DNA of 54,788 bases, taken from Bacteroidales bacterium. Its GTDB lineage: Bacteria > Bacteroidota > Bacteroidia > Bacteroidales > VadinHA17. The position numbers were made by a program, and so were the translations under genes. The notes under the pieces were generated by a model that was given only the letters and a program-made list of their open reading frames with translations, made no database searches and was not told where the DNA came from. The stretch covers positions 1 to 54,788 of the forward strand of contig JANTGF010000018.1 in assembly GCA_024763075.1 (NCBI GenBank), written 5' to 3'. Shown here one piece after another: positions 46,313 through 54,574 of this stretch (position 1 is its first letter; each line of letters begins with the position of its first letter).

Positions 46313-47884
46313 CTATCGGTTTTTATTTATTGAGTACATAAAATCGGAAGGTGTCATACCTGTTTGTTTTTTAAAAGCAATATAAAATGACGATCTTGAT
46401 CTGAAACCCAACTCTCGGGCAAATCCATCCATTGAGTATTTTGGTATAAGCCTACTTTTCCCCATTCTTAAAATCGCCTCATTTATACGCAGCTCCTTTA
46501 AAAACTCAGAAAAACTTTTACCCATATACTCATTAATTACCTGTGACAAATAGCTTGTATTTGTATCCAGCATTTTTGCGAGAGAATACAAATCAATATC
46601 CGGGTCCAGGAAAAACTTTTCATTTATCAACCGCTCTATTTCATCAATAATCCGAATAGCAGTAATAGAACTAATATTTGAATTTTCATGCTTAACAAAT
46701 TGTTTGTCCTTATCAAACTCTTCAATGACTTCCCTTCTTAAATTATTAACTGAATAATTTGATTTTGCCAGTGCAAAGATTTTTTCAATTAACAATTGAT
46801 CTTTCTTTTGTTGCTCAGATATAGAATACAAGAGGTAAAAAGATAATGCAAGAATTAGTATAAAAGAAACCGCAAGAATAAGGAACAATTTTTTACCGGT
46901 CTGCTGAAAAAAGTAATCCGGATAAATGACCCCAAAATAAAAGGATTTATTTTTAGAAACAGGAATTTCTTTCAACTCACTATACCAATGCCTTCTAAAA
47001 GCACGAAAGTCAGATGGTTTTGATATATCATCCGAAGTCATCATTTTCTTCCTTGCCCTCTCAATTAAGAACTTCCTATCGAATTTACGATCCCCTTCAG
47101 GAAAAGTCTGTCCGGTTATAATATTCCTTCTTTCAGGTTCCGGAATAATATTAAAATGATCATCCAACAGAAAAGAAATACGTCCAAATCCCATATCAGG
47201 AAATCTTATTGCCGAAAAGATATCCTGAATCAATATATCAATTCCAACAATCAGATAATTCTCCGGATCAGATACCGGCAAAAATCTTTTTGAAATGGTA
47301 ATACCAGGCAAATTTGAATAATAAAACTCATACGGATCGGAGCAGTAAACGTAATCGGTTTTCATAGTACTTTTCACCCACGACTTATCCAGTATTTTAA
47401 AATCTGAGTTCAGACTTTTCTCATCGACTAAATAATATAAAGAATCCTTATTTTTTGAGAATTTTTGTATCTCAATCGAATTTATGGCTGGTTCTGCAGG
47501 TAATCGAATCAATACTATTGAATCTCCTGTCAACCTGGCTAAAGAAAGAGCTCTGCCTGTCTCAGAAACAATGGTTACTGAAGAAAATCTTGGAAAATTA
47601 TCCAAAATGTTATTTAGCTGACCAGGTAATGCTTCTAGTTCTTCTATATCATATTTACAATACTGTAATAAATCTGTAAAATATTTAATAAAGTTTGGAA
47701 CCGGCCCGATACATTCCGAAATTTGTTTTGAAGCCAGCGTACAGTCCTTTGTCATCCGGCTAATTATCAACTTATTATCTTTGTTTCTGATATTTCTGAA
47801 AGAATAACAAACGATACCTGAATAAACAGCAATTATTGCCAGAAAAAAGAAAAAATATTTCTTATTTTTACGAAAAAAGACCAT
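46313..47884 (-). CDS. Membrane-bound AraC-family regulator with extracytoplasmic sensor domain
   Basis: The start is uncertain: Met codons at 47971, 47905 and 47884 are in frame. I prefer 47884 because MVFFRKNKKYFFFFLAIIAV gives a normal N-terminal membrane anchor with positive charges inside. A second membrane segment (KKLFLILAVSFILILALSFY) lies about 320 residues on. The region between is therefore extracytoplasmic and of Cache-like size. The C-terminus is an AraC DNA-binding domain: LYSLAKMLDTNTSYLSQVIN then FSEFLKELRINEAI and FARELGFRSRSSFYIAFKKQ then TGMTPSDFM. Such one-component membrane regulators in Bacteroidota often control carbohydrate genes. A role for the pectin cluster 5 kb away is inference only. 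Confidence 0.9.
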   Translation of the reverse strand: MVFFRKNKKYFFFFLAIIAVYSGIVCYSFRNIRNKDNKLIISRMTKDCTLASKQISECIGPVPNFIKYFTDLLQYCKYDIEELEALPGQLNNILDNFPRFSSVTIVSETGRALSLARLTGDSIVLIRLPAEPAINSIEIQKFSKNKDSLYYLVDEKSLNSDFKILDKSWVKSTMKTDYVYCSDPYEFYYSNLPGITISKRFLPVSDPENYLIVGIDILIQDIFSAIRFPDMGFGRISFLLDDHFNIIPEPERRNIITGQTFPEGDRKFDRKFLIERARKKMMTSDDISKPSDFRAFRRHWYSELKEIPVSKNKSFYFGVIYPDYFFQQTGKKLFLILAVSFILILALSFYLLYSISEQQKKDQLLIEKIFALAKSNYSVNNLRREVIEEFDKDKQFVKHENSNISSITAIRIIDEIERLINEKFFLDPDIDLYSLAKMLDTNTSYLSQVINEYMGKSFSEFLKELRINEAILRMGKSRLIPKYSMDGFARELGFRSRSSFYIAFKKQTGMTPSDFMYSINKNR

Positions 47885-48070
47885 TCTATATTTAATATAA
47901 TGCATTAAATTACATAATTTTAACGAATATCCAACCCTATTAAATGGATTTCCCGCTACATTTTCAGTCATTCCTACAAGTATAAAAACAAAACCAGCCC
48001 TAACAATCTATATATCTAATGATTAATTAAATCCCGGAAAGTAATTTCCTTTCTTTTTTAGAATCTTTAT

Positions 48071-48104
48071 AAATGTGTTTTGATTTATAAATCAAAACAC
48101 ATTT
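48071..48104. promoter_or_regulatory. Perfect 34-bp palindrome (site 2)
   Basis: AAATGTGTTTTGATTT (48071-48086), central AT, and AAATCAAAACACATTT (48089-48104) form an uninterrupted palindrome. It lies about 190 bases upstream of the AraC-type start. The same core ATTTATAAAT flanked by T/C-A-A-A-A-C-A recurs before the histidine kinase and before mscL. It could be an operator, or a bidirectional hairpin. Confidence 0.55.
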
Positions 48105-48216
48105 ATGGTTTTAAATTATGTCAATTTGCTCTTAATTGGCTGATACAGTGCTGAATGAACAAAATAAGCATTCTGTACCTAACAGAATCTCCTGAGGTAT
48201 CACTAAAAACACAAAA

Positions 48217-48244
48217 GTTGTTTCAATTTATAAATTAGAACATC
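48217..48244. promoter_or_regulatory. AT-rich imperfect palindrome, site 3 (upstream of mscL)
   Basis: GTTGTTTCAATTTATAAATT then AGAACATC shares the ATTTATAAAT centre and GTTT/GAAC flanks with the perfect palindrome 115 bases upstream. It sits 87 bases before the mscL start. Confidence 0.45.
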
Positions 48245-48330
48245 TTTCATTTCGCCACCTCTTTTATCAACACTTTTTGTTACTAATATTGTCAATACAT
48301 AAAAATATTATTAATCAAAAACATCTAACT

Positions 48331-48738
48331 ATGTTAAAAGAATTCAAATCATTTATTAGTAAAGGCAATGTTGTGGACATGGCAGTCGGTTTAATTATGG
48401 CTGTCTATTTTGGAGCCATCGTAAAATCATTGGTAAATGATATCATCATGCCACCTATCGGAATGTTAATGGGAGGAGTTGATTTCTCACAATTAAAATT
48501 TGTTATTCAGGAAGCAGGTACAGATGCAGCCGGCAAAGAACTGACGGAAGTAGCTATTAACTATGGAACCTTTCTTAATACTATTATTACCTTCATTATT
48601 GTAGCATTTGCCATATTTATGATCGTGAAAGCCTACAATAATATGAAAAAGAAAGAAGAAGAGAAACCAGCAGCTCCCCCTACTCCTACAAAACAGGAGA
48701 TTTTACTTATGGAAATAAGAGACTTGATGAAGAAATAA
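48331..48738 (+). CDS. mscL: Large-conductance mechanosensitive channel
   Basis: I chose the start at 48331 (MLKEFKSFISKGNVVDMAVG), the universal MscL N-terminus; an upstream Met at 48277 adds an unlikely extension. The protein is 135 residues, normal for MscL. The first membrane helix contains VVDMAVGLIMAVYFGAIVKS. The second helix is FLNTIITFIIVAFAIFMIVK, followed by NNMKKKEEEKPAAPPTPTKQ and a C-terminal helix (EILLMEIRDLMKK). The homopentameric channel in the inner membrane opens on hypo-osmotic shock to release solutes. The Pro-rich linker before the last helix is slightly longer than usual. Confidence 0.97.
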   Translation: MLKEFKSFISKGNVVDMAVGLIMAVYFGAIVKSLVNDIIMPPIGMLMGGVDFSQLKFVIQEAGTDAAGKELTEVAINYGTFLNTIITFIIVAFAIFMIVKAYNNMKKKEEEKPAAPPTPTKQEILLMEIRDLMKK

Positions 48739-48960
48739 TAAAACATCATTTCTTAAACAGTTTGCCAATTGCATAACTGTTATCTTTTAAGAACCACCGG
48801 CATTCATTACCGGTCAATTTTCAGCATATTATTACCATTTTAAGGGTATAATCCTAGGTAATTAAACAACGATATTACAGGGATAAATGATATGAATAAC
48901 CAAAATGAAGGAGAAATTTAATATACAAATTATCCAACAAATACAAAATCATAAACTAAT

Positions 48961-49369
48961 GAAAACATACACAATTGAATCCATTGAGGGCATCGGGCCT
49001 TCCAACAGGAAAAAGCTTGAACGAGCCAATATCAGAACCATATCAGATTTATTGGATAAATGCCACTCACGAACCGGACGAAGGGATACTTCTGAACTGA
49101 CTGGAATTAGTGAAGCAAAACTTCTGGACTGGACAAACATGGCAGACCTGTTCAGAGTCCGGGGTGTGGGAAGTCAATTCGCAGAGCTTTTAAAAGCTTC
49201 AGGTGTTGATACTGTTAAAGAGCTTAGAAACCGAAATCCTGAAAATTTGCATCAAAAAATGGATGAGGTGAACAGACAAAAGAAATTAGTAAGGCAAATA
49301 CCTGGTCTTAACAAAGTTAAAATGTTTGTATTATATGCAAAAACACTTGATCCGGTAATTTTATATTGA
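48961..49369 (+). CDS. DUF4332 helix-hairpin-helix protein
   Basis: The start is set at the Met beginning MKTYTIESIEGIGPSNRKKL; an in-frame Met upstream at 48905 adds residues with no family match. The protein of about 136 residues has two helix-hairpin-helix-like units: IESIEGIGPSNRKKLERANI near the N-terminus and LFRVRGVGSQFAELLKASGV in the middle. A third related stretch (VRQIPGLNKVKMFVLYAKTL) follows. This is the DUF4332 pattern, related to DNA-binding (HhH)n folds of RecA/ComEA type, but the cellular role is not established. No signal peptide, so it is cytoplasmic. It is likely monocistronic or loosely linked to the next gene, 63 bases on. Confidence 0.85.
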
Positions 49370-49432
49370 CTCTACAGATTCTACACTTTCAATACTTTCC
49401 GTGATATGCATTTGATAGAGAATATATAAACG

Positions 49433-50146
49433 ATGGTTAAACAAAAACATATACTATTTATAAAGATCATTCAAATAATATCAATTATTGTTGTTTTGGT
49501 CCTTACCGGATCTATATGTGTTTCTTCACAGGAGATGAAGCCTGTGAAATCTTATCAGGGAGGCATTATAGCAGGTACCGATCGAAATTTCATCATTATT
49601 TTTTATAATGGTGAAACAATAAAAGCAAAAATTCTATCTGTAAATGATGATCTTATTACCATCAAGGAAAAAGGAGGGAATACACGGGATATACATAGGT
49701 CTTCCATTTCCGGAATCAAAGAAATACCTTTTGGAACTTTAGGAACGGCAGGACTGGGTTTTGGAATTCCTTATGGTACGTTGGGTTTCAACCTTGAAGT
49801 AAACTTACTTCCTTATTTATCGATAAACGGAGGCCTGGGGACTACTATTTTTTCAGGGATCGGTTATAGTGCAGGGTTAAAAGGATATATCCGAAAACCC
49901 GGACCCATCTGGAGGCCAAGAGTTTCCGTGTTTTATGGTGTAAACGGAGTGTATGCAGAAGATTTTAATCATCCTGCAAACAAAAAGTACTCCGGTTGGA
50001 CTGTTGGAGCCGGACAGATTTTCCTGTGGCAACATCATGGATTCGACATTGATCTGATGTACATTATTAATTCAAATCTTTGGGATGAACACCCCGGAGA
50101 ATACAGAAAATTCAAGATTTCATTAGGATACAGATATGCATTCTAA
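49433..50146 (+). CDS. Exported small beta-barrel-like protein
   Basis: A long hydrophobic N-terminus (IIQIISIIVVLVLTGSICVS then SQ) should act as a signal peptide. A short domain follows (residues about 42-95: IIFYNGETIKAKILSVNDDL, then ITIKEKGGNTRDI), resembling small SH3-like or LSm-like modules that set a value-dependent switch in other Bacteroidota proteins. The C-terminal half alternates Gly- and aromatic-rich strands (LGFNLEVNLLPYLSINGGLG, FDIDLMYIINSNLW) and ends in KISLGYRYAF, an outer-membrane-barrel-type terminal Phe. Probably an eight-strand or smaller outer-membrane barrel. I do not recognise a named family. Confidence 0.72.
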   Translation: MVKQKHILFIKIIQIISIIVVLVLTGSICVSSQEMKPVKSYQGGIIAGTDRNFIIIFYNGETIKAKILSVNDDLITIKEKGGNTRDIHRSSISGIKEIPFGTLGTAGLGFGIPYGTLGFNLEVNLLPYLSINGGLGTTIFSGIGYSAGLKGYIRKPGPIWRPRVSVFYGVNGVYAEDFNHPANKKYSGWTVGAGQIFLWQHHGFDIDLMYIINSNLWDEHPGEYRKFKISLGYRYAF

Positions 50147-50243
50147 TAATTACCTGAATATTAAACCCATGAAACATCCAAAACGGACAATTTCGTCACA
50201 AAAGAGAATGATTATAAAAGCTCCGTAGCCTAATACTAGAAAA

Positions 50244-50311
50244 CGGGCACGTAAGAGCCCGGAAAAATATGAAAGAAAAATCAGTTTTGGCGGTTCCGAT
50301 GGCTATCGGAA
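50244..50311 (+). repeat. Two short hairpins upstream of the Reg_prop gene
   Basis: CGGGC/GCCCG (50244-50248 and 50257-50261) and TTCCGAT-GGCT-ATCGGAA (50294-50311) are inverted repeats in the gap before 50362. Neither has a T-run, so a leader structure or operator is possible. Significance uncertain. Confidence 0.35.
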
Positions 50312-50361
50312 ATGACATAACTAACAAATAGAATATTAGTTAATTACAAACATTTTAAGTT

Positions 50362-51426
50362 ATGAAAAAAGTTATTTTAAGAAGGTTATTTGCAATTCAA
50401 TGTATTGCAATCTTTGCGATGGCCGGTTTCAGTCAGACAAACTGGTCAGTAAAAACCACAAAAAACAGTTCTCTTGCCTTTAATGTGGTTAGTACGCTTT
50501 ATCAGGATCTGGAAGGAAACATCTGGGTCGGCACTAAAAACGGATTAAACAGAATAAATGGCGATCAATGGGATACCTATACAAAATCCTCCGGTTTACC
50601 CCATAAATCTGTTACAGATATATGCGAGGATACAAAGGGAAATATATGGGTAGCTACATTTAAAGGCCTTGGCAAATTCAGTGGAGGAAAATGGTCGTAC
50701 ATACAAAAGAGTGAAGGACTTATTAATAATAAAGTTTTCACTGTCGAAACCGATTCCAAAGGCCGCATATGGGTAGGTACAAAAAAAGGAGTAAGTGTTT
50801 TTGATGGAAAAGACCGGAAAGATTATACTACTGAAAACGGTCTGATAAATAATTGGGTGACCGACATTATGGAAGACAATAACGGGAATATCTGGTTTGC
50901 AACAAAAACAGGAGTTTCGGTTTTTGACGGGCAAAACTGGAAAAGTTTCAGTAAAAAGGATGGAATGGCAATGAACTATGTCGGGTCAATGGCCCAAAAC
51001 AGCGATGGGAAGATCTGGTTTGGAGCACTTAACGGGTCCTTTAGTTCTTACAATGGATCGGACTGGGAAAGTATTAAGAAAGGGTCAGGATACTATAATA
51101 CCGCTTATATACTCATTGCTGTTATTGACGGGGTAGCATTTACACTGGTATTAGGCCCGGTTGCAGGTGTTGTTACTTTTGTGGCATTTGCCGCTTTAGG
51201 AGCACTTCCGTCACAGCCGGTACTTGTTTATATAGACTCGGGTGATAAAACCTGGCTTGCAACCCAGCCCAAGGGTATCTATATGTTTGATGGAAAAAAC
51301 TGGATGCATTACTCAACCAAAAACGGACTACCCCACAACCGTGTAACTACTATTCTGGAGTCAAAAGACGGAAGCATGTGGTTCGGTACATCAAAAGGAA
51401 TCGCAATATTGAAACATAAATCCTGA
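50362..51426 (+). CDS. Exported two-component-regulator-propeller (Reg_prop) protein with hydrophobic insertion
   Basis: A signal peptide (FAIQCIAIFAMAGFSQ) is followed by repeated Reg_prop blades: LYQDLEGNIWVGTKNGLNRI, ICEDTKGNIWVATFKGLGKF, VETDSKGRIWVGTKKGVSVF, IMEDNNGNIWFATKTGVSVF, MAQNSDGKIWFGALNGSF and, at the end, ILESKDGSMWFGTSKGIAIL. Such blades form the periplasmic sensor of hybrid kinases, but here they stand alone with no kinase or DNA-binding part. Between the last two full blades, residues about 246-288 are strongly hydrophobic (YILIAVIDGVAFTLVLGPVA, then GVVTFVAFAALGALP), enough for two membrane passes. That is odd inside a soluble propeller. Function unknown. Confidence 0.85.
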   Translation: MKKVILRRLFAIQCIAIFAMAGFSQTNWSVKTTKNSSLAFNVVSTLYQDLEGNIWVGTKNGLNRINGDQWDTYTKSSGLPHKSVTDICEDTKGNIWVATFKGLGKFSGGKWSYIQKSEGLINNKVFTVETDSKGRIWVGTKKGVSVFDGKDRKDYTTENGLINNWVTDIMEDNNGNIWFATKTGVSVFDGQNWKSFSKKDGMAMNYVGSMAQNSDGKIWFGALNGSFSSYNGSDWESIKKGSGYYNTAYILIAVIDGVAFTLVLGPVAGVVTFVAFAALGALPSQPVLVYIDSGDKTWLATQPKGIYMFDGKNWMHYSTKNGLPHNRVTTILESKDGSMWFGTSKGIAILKHKS

Positions 51427-51634
51427 AAACCAGACGATATAGTTTTTAATAATTTCAGTGCGAGGGATGCTTTTATAGAAAATCCGGCCAATATTAAAAT
51501 GCAAAAAGCCTTTAAATTTCAGACCGGGTTTTCTTATGGATCAACATTGAAACTTTTATCATTCAGTATTATAAAAAGAGACTTATTTTAAGATCATTCA
51601 TACCCTATTAAATAATTAACAATTAACCAATTTT

Positions 51635-52543
51635 ATGAAAACATTTAAAAATTTTATCTTACCATTGGCTTTTCTCACCACCTGGCTTTTTTCCCTGACC
51701 TCTTTTGCACAAGAGAAAGATACTACTTACTGGAAGAATGCTTTTAAAGCTGGTGCTAATATTAACCAGGCGGCATTCTCACCAAACTGGACAGGAGGCG
51801 GAGTAAAATCTATTGGGTTTAATGCCTATCTGAATTTTAAAGCAAATTATACAAAAGAAAAACATTCCTGGGATAATGAAATTGATCTTTTGTATGGTTC
51901 GATGAATAATGAAGGTCAGGGCTTGCGAAAAACAAACGATAAAATATATTTAGATACAAAATACGGACATGCACTTAACACGAAATGGGATGCATTTGTA
52001 TCTGCCAATTTTTTGTCACAGTTTGCCAATGGTTACCGCTACGAAAAAGATGCAGGCGGAGTAGAACGGGATACCCTGATCTCAAAATTCCTGGCTCCGG
52101 GTTATCTGACTTTCGCATTAGGTTTCGAATATCACCCGGTTGACTATTTCAATTTGAGAATAAGCCCTCTCGCACCCAGGTTTACCTTTCAGACAAGCGA
52201 TAAGGTTGCTCAAAACATAGATAATAATTACGGAGTTGAACCCGGGAAAAAAATGCGGTCTGAATGGCTGGCATTTCAACTGGTTGCCAATTTTGACAAA
52301 GATTTAACAGAAACCATAAATTTAAAATGGAGATACGTAATGTTTATAAACTATCAGAAGCTACATTTTAATGAAATTGATCACAGGCTTGACCTTACCA
52401 TCAGTGCCAAAGTGGCAAAATACATTGATGTGAATTTCACACTCATTTCAATTTATGATATAGACCAGGACTCTTCCATACAGTTTAGCGAAGCACTTGG
52501 AGTAGGATTTGTTTATTCCATTAAAAACTATAAAGACGAATAG
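51635..52543 (+). CDS. DUF3078 outer membrane protein
   Basis: The signal peptide ends near TSFAQ. The mature part begins with DTTYWKNAFKAGANINQAAF and SPNWTGGGVKSIGFNAYLNF, the hallmark of DUF3078 proteins. Alternating amphipathic strands follow up to SEALGVGFVYSIKNYKDE. This is consistent with an outer-membrane barrel of about 280 residues. DUF3078 proteins are common in Bacteroidota, often near cell-envelope genes, but have no assigned function. It is preceded by a 208-base gap after the Reg_prop gene and followed by the ankyrin gene 47 bases on. Confidence 0.88.
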   Translation: MKTFKNFILPLAFLTTWLFSLTSFAQEKDTTYWKNAFKAGANINQAAFSPNWTGGGVKSIGFNAYLNFKANYTKEKHSWDNEIDLLYGSMNNEGQGLRKTNDKIYLDTKYGHALNTKWDAFVSANFLSQFANGYRYEKDAGGVERDTLISKFLAPGYLTFALGFEYHPVDYFNLRISPLAPRFTFQTSDKVAQNIDNNYGVEPGKKMRSEWLAFQLVANFDKDLTETINLKWRYVMFINYQKLHFNEIDHRLDLTISAKVAKYIDVNFTLISIYDIDQDSSIQFSEALGVGFVYSIKNYKDE

Positions 52544-52590
52544 TTACTATTGTTTAAGAGCTGTTAAGAACTCACCTAATTCTTTAATTC

Positions 52591-53298
52591 ATGGCTATAA
52601 GTAAAATAAACGACCTGCTCAGGAGCGCAGGTACAGGAGATTTGACAAAGCTTAAAGCATTATTAATAAATGGAATTGATATAAATGCTAAAGGTTCAAA
52701 AAACCAGACTGCTTTGCACAAGGCCTCCAGACAGGGGCATGTGTATGTTGTAAAAGCGCTTCTTATGCATGGTGCCAACATACATGCCTTAGACTATAAA
52801 GGCCGTACGGCATTGTTCCTGGCCTCTTCAAAAGGCCACAAAGCAATCGTAAAATACTTAATTCTAAGAGGATCAGATGTAAATAAAAATGAGAAGACAA
52901 CAGGTAAGACACCACTTTTTGTCGCAAACGAAAATGGGCATTTTGAAACAGTAAAAGTGCTTCTGAAATACAATGCTGATATGGGGACAAAGGGAATGAA
53001 GTCTGGCCGTTCTGCCCTGCATTTATCATCCGAAAAGGGGCATACTAAGCTCGTAAAGATACTTTTGGAAAATGGTGCTGATCCGAATATTATACTAAAA
53101 AGTGGTGAAACACCCCTGCATTTAGCCTGTAAGTACGGGCACCCTGAGACTGTCCTCCTTTTGCTGAATGCAGGAGCAAAGAAAAATGTTCGGGATAAAC
53201 AAGGGCACACACCGTATTTCTATGTACAACAATGGAATAAAACCAGCGGAAAAGAACTTGAGGTCATTGAGATATTGGAAAAAGCAAGGAAAGGATGA
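52591..53298 (+). CDS. Ankyrin repeat protein
   Basis: The 235 residues hold about six ankyrin repeats, each with the TALHKA/TPLFVA/SALHLS-x-x-GH-x-x-x-V-K-x-L-L pattern: QTALHKASRQGHVYVVKALL, RTALFLASSKGHKAIVKYLI, KTPLFVANENGHFETVKVLL, RSALHLSSEKGHTKLVKILL and ETPLHLACKYGHPETVLLLL. There is no signal peptide or membrane segment, so it is probably a cytoplasmic protein-binding scaffold. The stop overlaps the start of the next gene (ATGA at 53295-53298), so the two are translationally coupled and may form a complex. Partner unknown. Confidence 0.92.
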   Translation: MAISKINDLLRSAGTGDLTKLKALLINGIDINAKGSKNQTALHKASRQGHVYVVKALLMHGANIHALDYKGRTALFLASSKGHKAIVKYLILRGSDVNKNEKTTGKTPLFVANENGHFETVKVLLKYNADMGTKGMKSGRSALHLSSEKGHTKLVKILLENGADPNIILKSGETPLHLACKYGHPETVLLLLNAGAKKNVRDKQGHTPYFYVQQWNKTSGKELEVIEILEKARKG

Positions 53299-54239
53299 AA
53301 TATAATAATCTAAACCAAAAAAAAGCAACACCATCTCCTGTCGAAAATGATAAATTTAATGGCAACTACGGATATTTTACTGACCTGAGAGACCAGAATA
53401 AATACAGATGGGTTCGCATCGGTTCTGAAATATGGATGGCCGAGAATCTCAGGTATAAACATCCTGAAGGAATTGTTCCCTCAAATAATTCCGAAAAAGA
53501 CATAAATGAATATGGCCTGCTGTATTCATACAAAGCTGCTTTGAAATCCTGCCCTGAGAACTGGAGGTTACCCCTCCCGACAGATTATGAGGTTCTGTTT
53601 AAGTATTTTGGTAAGGACATAAAAGAACAGATAAAAAATATGCTCAAAACCTCAAAGCAAGCTTTCAACCTAAAACCGGCCGGAAGTAAGGATCTGAATA
53701 GAAGTTTTACCGGCCTGGATTCAGATGCCTGTCTTTGGGCTTCCACAGAAAATAGCTGCAAATCTGTTACATATTTACAAATATCTCCAGAAACAAACTG
53801 CATATGCAAGAATTATTCTATTGATCCGGATTTAAAGCAGAAAGTAGCCTGTTCTGTAAGATGCATTCTCAGAAGCGAAAAAGAAGAAGAAACTTTAATC
53901 CGGGATTATATGCTGAACAGGTATAAAATCAACAGGGAATATTACTCTGATATTGAAAATGCAGTGAGTGTACTTGTAAATATTGCCAAAAAACAAGGTT
54001 TTATTGCAACAAAAAACAATGGATACTTCACCTTAAACAAAGAAAACATTGAAGCAAAAAGAATTGGAAAGGTACTTGTAGAACTTGCAATGGAAGGAGT
54101 TTACACAAAAGGAAGCATTATTTCCATTAATATCAATATTCTGCTGGGGTTTGTAATTAATAAAGTGGAAAGCTATTTACCGGATGAGCAACATGGACAA
54201 TTGAAATATTTATGGAGGAATACTGAAGGCTTTAACTAG
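53295..54239 (+). CDS. FISUMP-domain protein with unknown C-terminal domain
   Basis: Residues about 25-195 form a FISUMP domain: YRWVRIGSEIWMAENLRYKH, SCPENWRLPLPTDYEVLF, a middle Cys-rich stretch and VACSVRCILRSEKEEE. No signal peptide is visible at the N-terminus (MKYNNLNQKKATPSPVENDK), although most FISUMP proteins are secreted, so this one may act inside the cell with the coupled ankyrin protein. Residues about 196-314 (YMLNRYKINREYYSDIENAV, GFIATKNNGYFTLNKENIEA) are helical and not recognised; the last part could be a small winged-helix-like fold. It is related by domain to the GH28 fusion at 6739-8898, at the other end of the window. Confidence 0.82.
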   Translation: MKYNNLNQKKATPSPVENDKFNGNYGYFTDLRDQNKYRWVRIGSEIWMAENLRYKHPEGIVPSNNSEKDINEYGLLYSYKAALKSCPENWRLPLPTDYEVLFKYFGKDIKEQIKNMLKTSKQAFNLKPAGSKDLNRSFTGLDSDACLWASTENSCKSVTYLQISPETNCICKNYSIDPDLKQKVACSVRCILRSEKEEETLIRDYMLNRYKINREYYSDIENAVSVLVNIAKKQGFIATKNNGYFTLNKENIEAKRIGKVLVELAMEGVYTKGSIISININILLGFVINKVESYLPDEQHGQLKYLWRNTEGFN

Positions 54240-54245
54240 TGTCTC

Positions 54246-54388
54246 TTAGAAAACGCCAAATACTGCGTTATTCTCGTTTTGAAAACGGTCATTTACAAAA
54301 GTAAACTTCCTGATTTTCAAAGCTTCGAAAGCCTTGTCTTTGGCGTCTTCTAAGAAGCCACTTGAAAAGTTAAGAGTTTTCTTAGAAG
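54246..54388. repeat. Complex inverted-repeat element with nested hairpins
   Basis: Outer arms TTAGAAAACGCCAAA (54246-54260) and TTTGGCGTCTTCTAA (54339-54353) match at 14 of 15 positions. Between them lie smaller palindromes (CGTTTTGAAAACG and TTTAC-AAAA-GTAAA). CTTCTAAG (54347-54354) pairs again with CTTAGAAG (54381-54388). The density of paired elements in 140 bases suggests a small mobile palindromic element or structured RNA. It follows the FISUMP stop by six bases. Confidence 0.6.
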
Positions 54389-54574
54389 CACTAACTACTA
54401 AAATTTTACCGATTCTACAAGTTTTCAATAATTGACTTATTAGAAAAGGATACCTATTAAATCCTTTATCTTTTTGAAACTCAATTTTCGAATTGTTATT
54501 TTATTTAAACAACAATAAGTCAATAAATAATATAGTTTATTCTTTTTGAAAGAACTTGCTTAACTAATTACAAA
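54389..54574. other. Spacer before the right-edge gene
   Basis: AT-rich, no gene seen. It probably contains the promoter of the gene at 54575, but I find no clear -7/-33 pair. Confidence 0.5.

Larger units (their letters stand above)
47972..48330. other. Divergent intergenic region, AraC-type gene / mscL
   Basis: No gene seen. It carries the perfect palindrome at 48071-48104 and a related imperfect one at 48217-48244, and must hold the promoters of both flanking genes. Confidence 0.6.

Noticed and set aside
48739..48904. ACCGG-N9-CCGGT as a terminator for mscL
   Set aside because: Only a five-base stem and no clean T-run; too weak to call.
54246..54428. Minus-strand 60-codon open frame over the inverted repeats
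   Set aside because: It spans the nested palindromes and has no separate support as a gene, so I treat the region as a repeat element.
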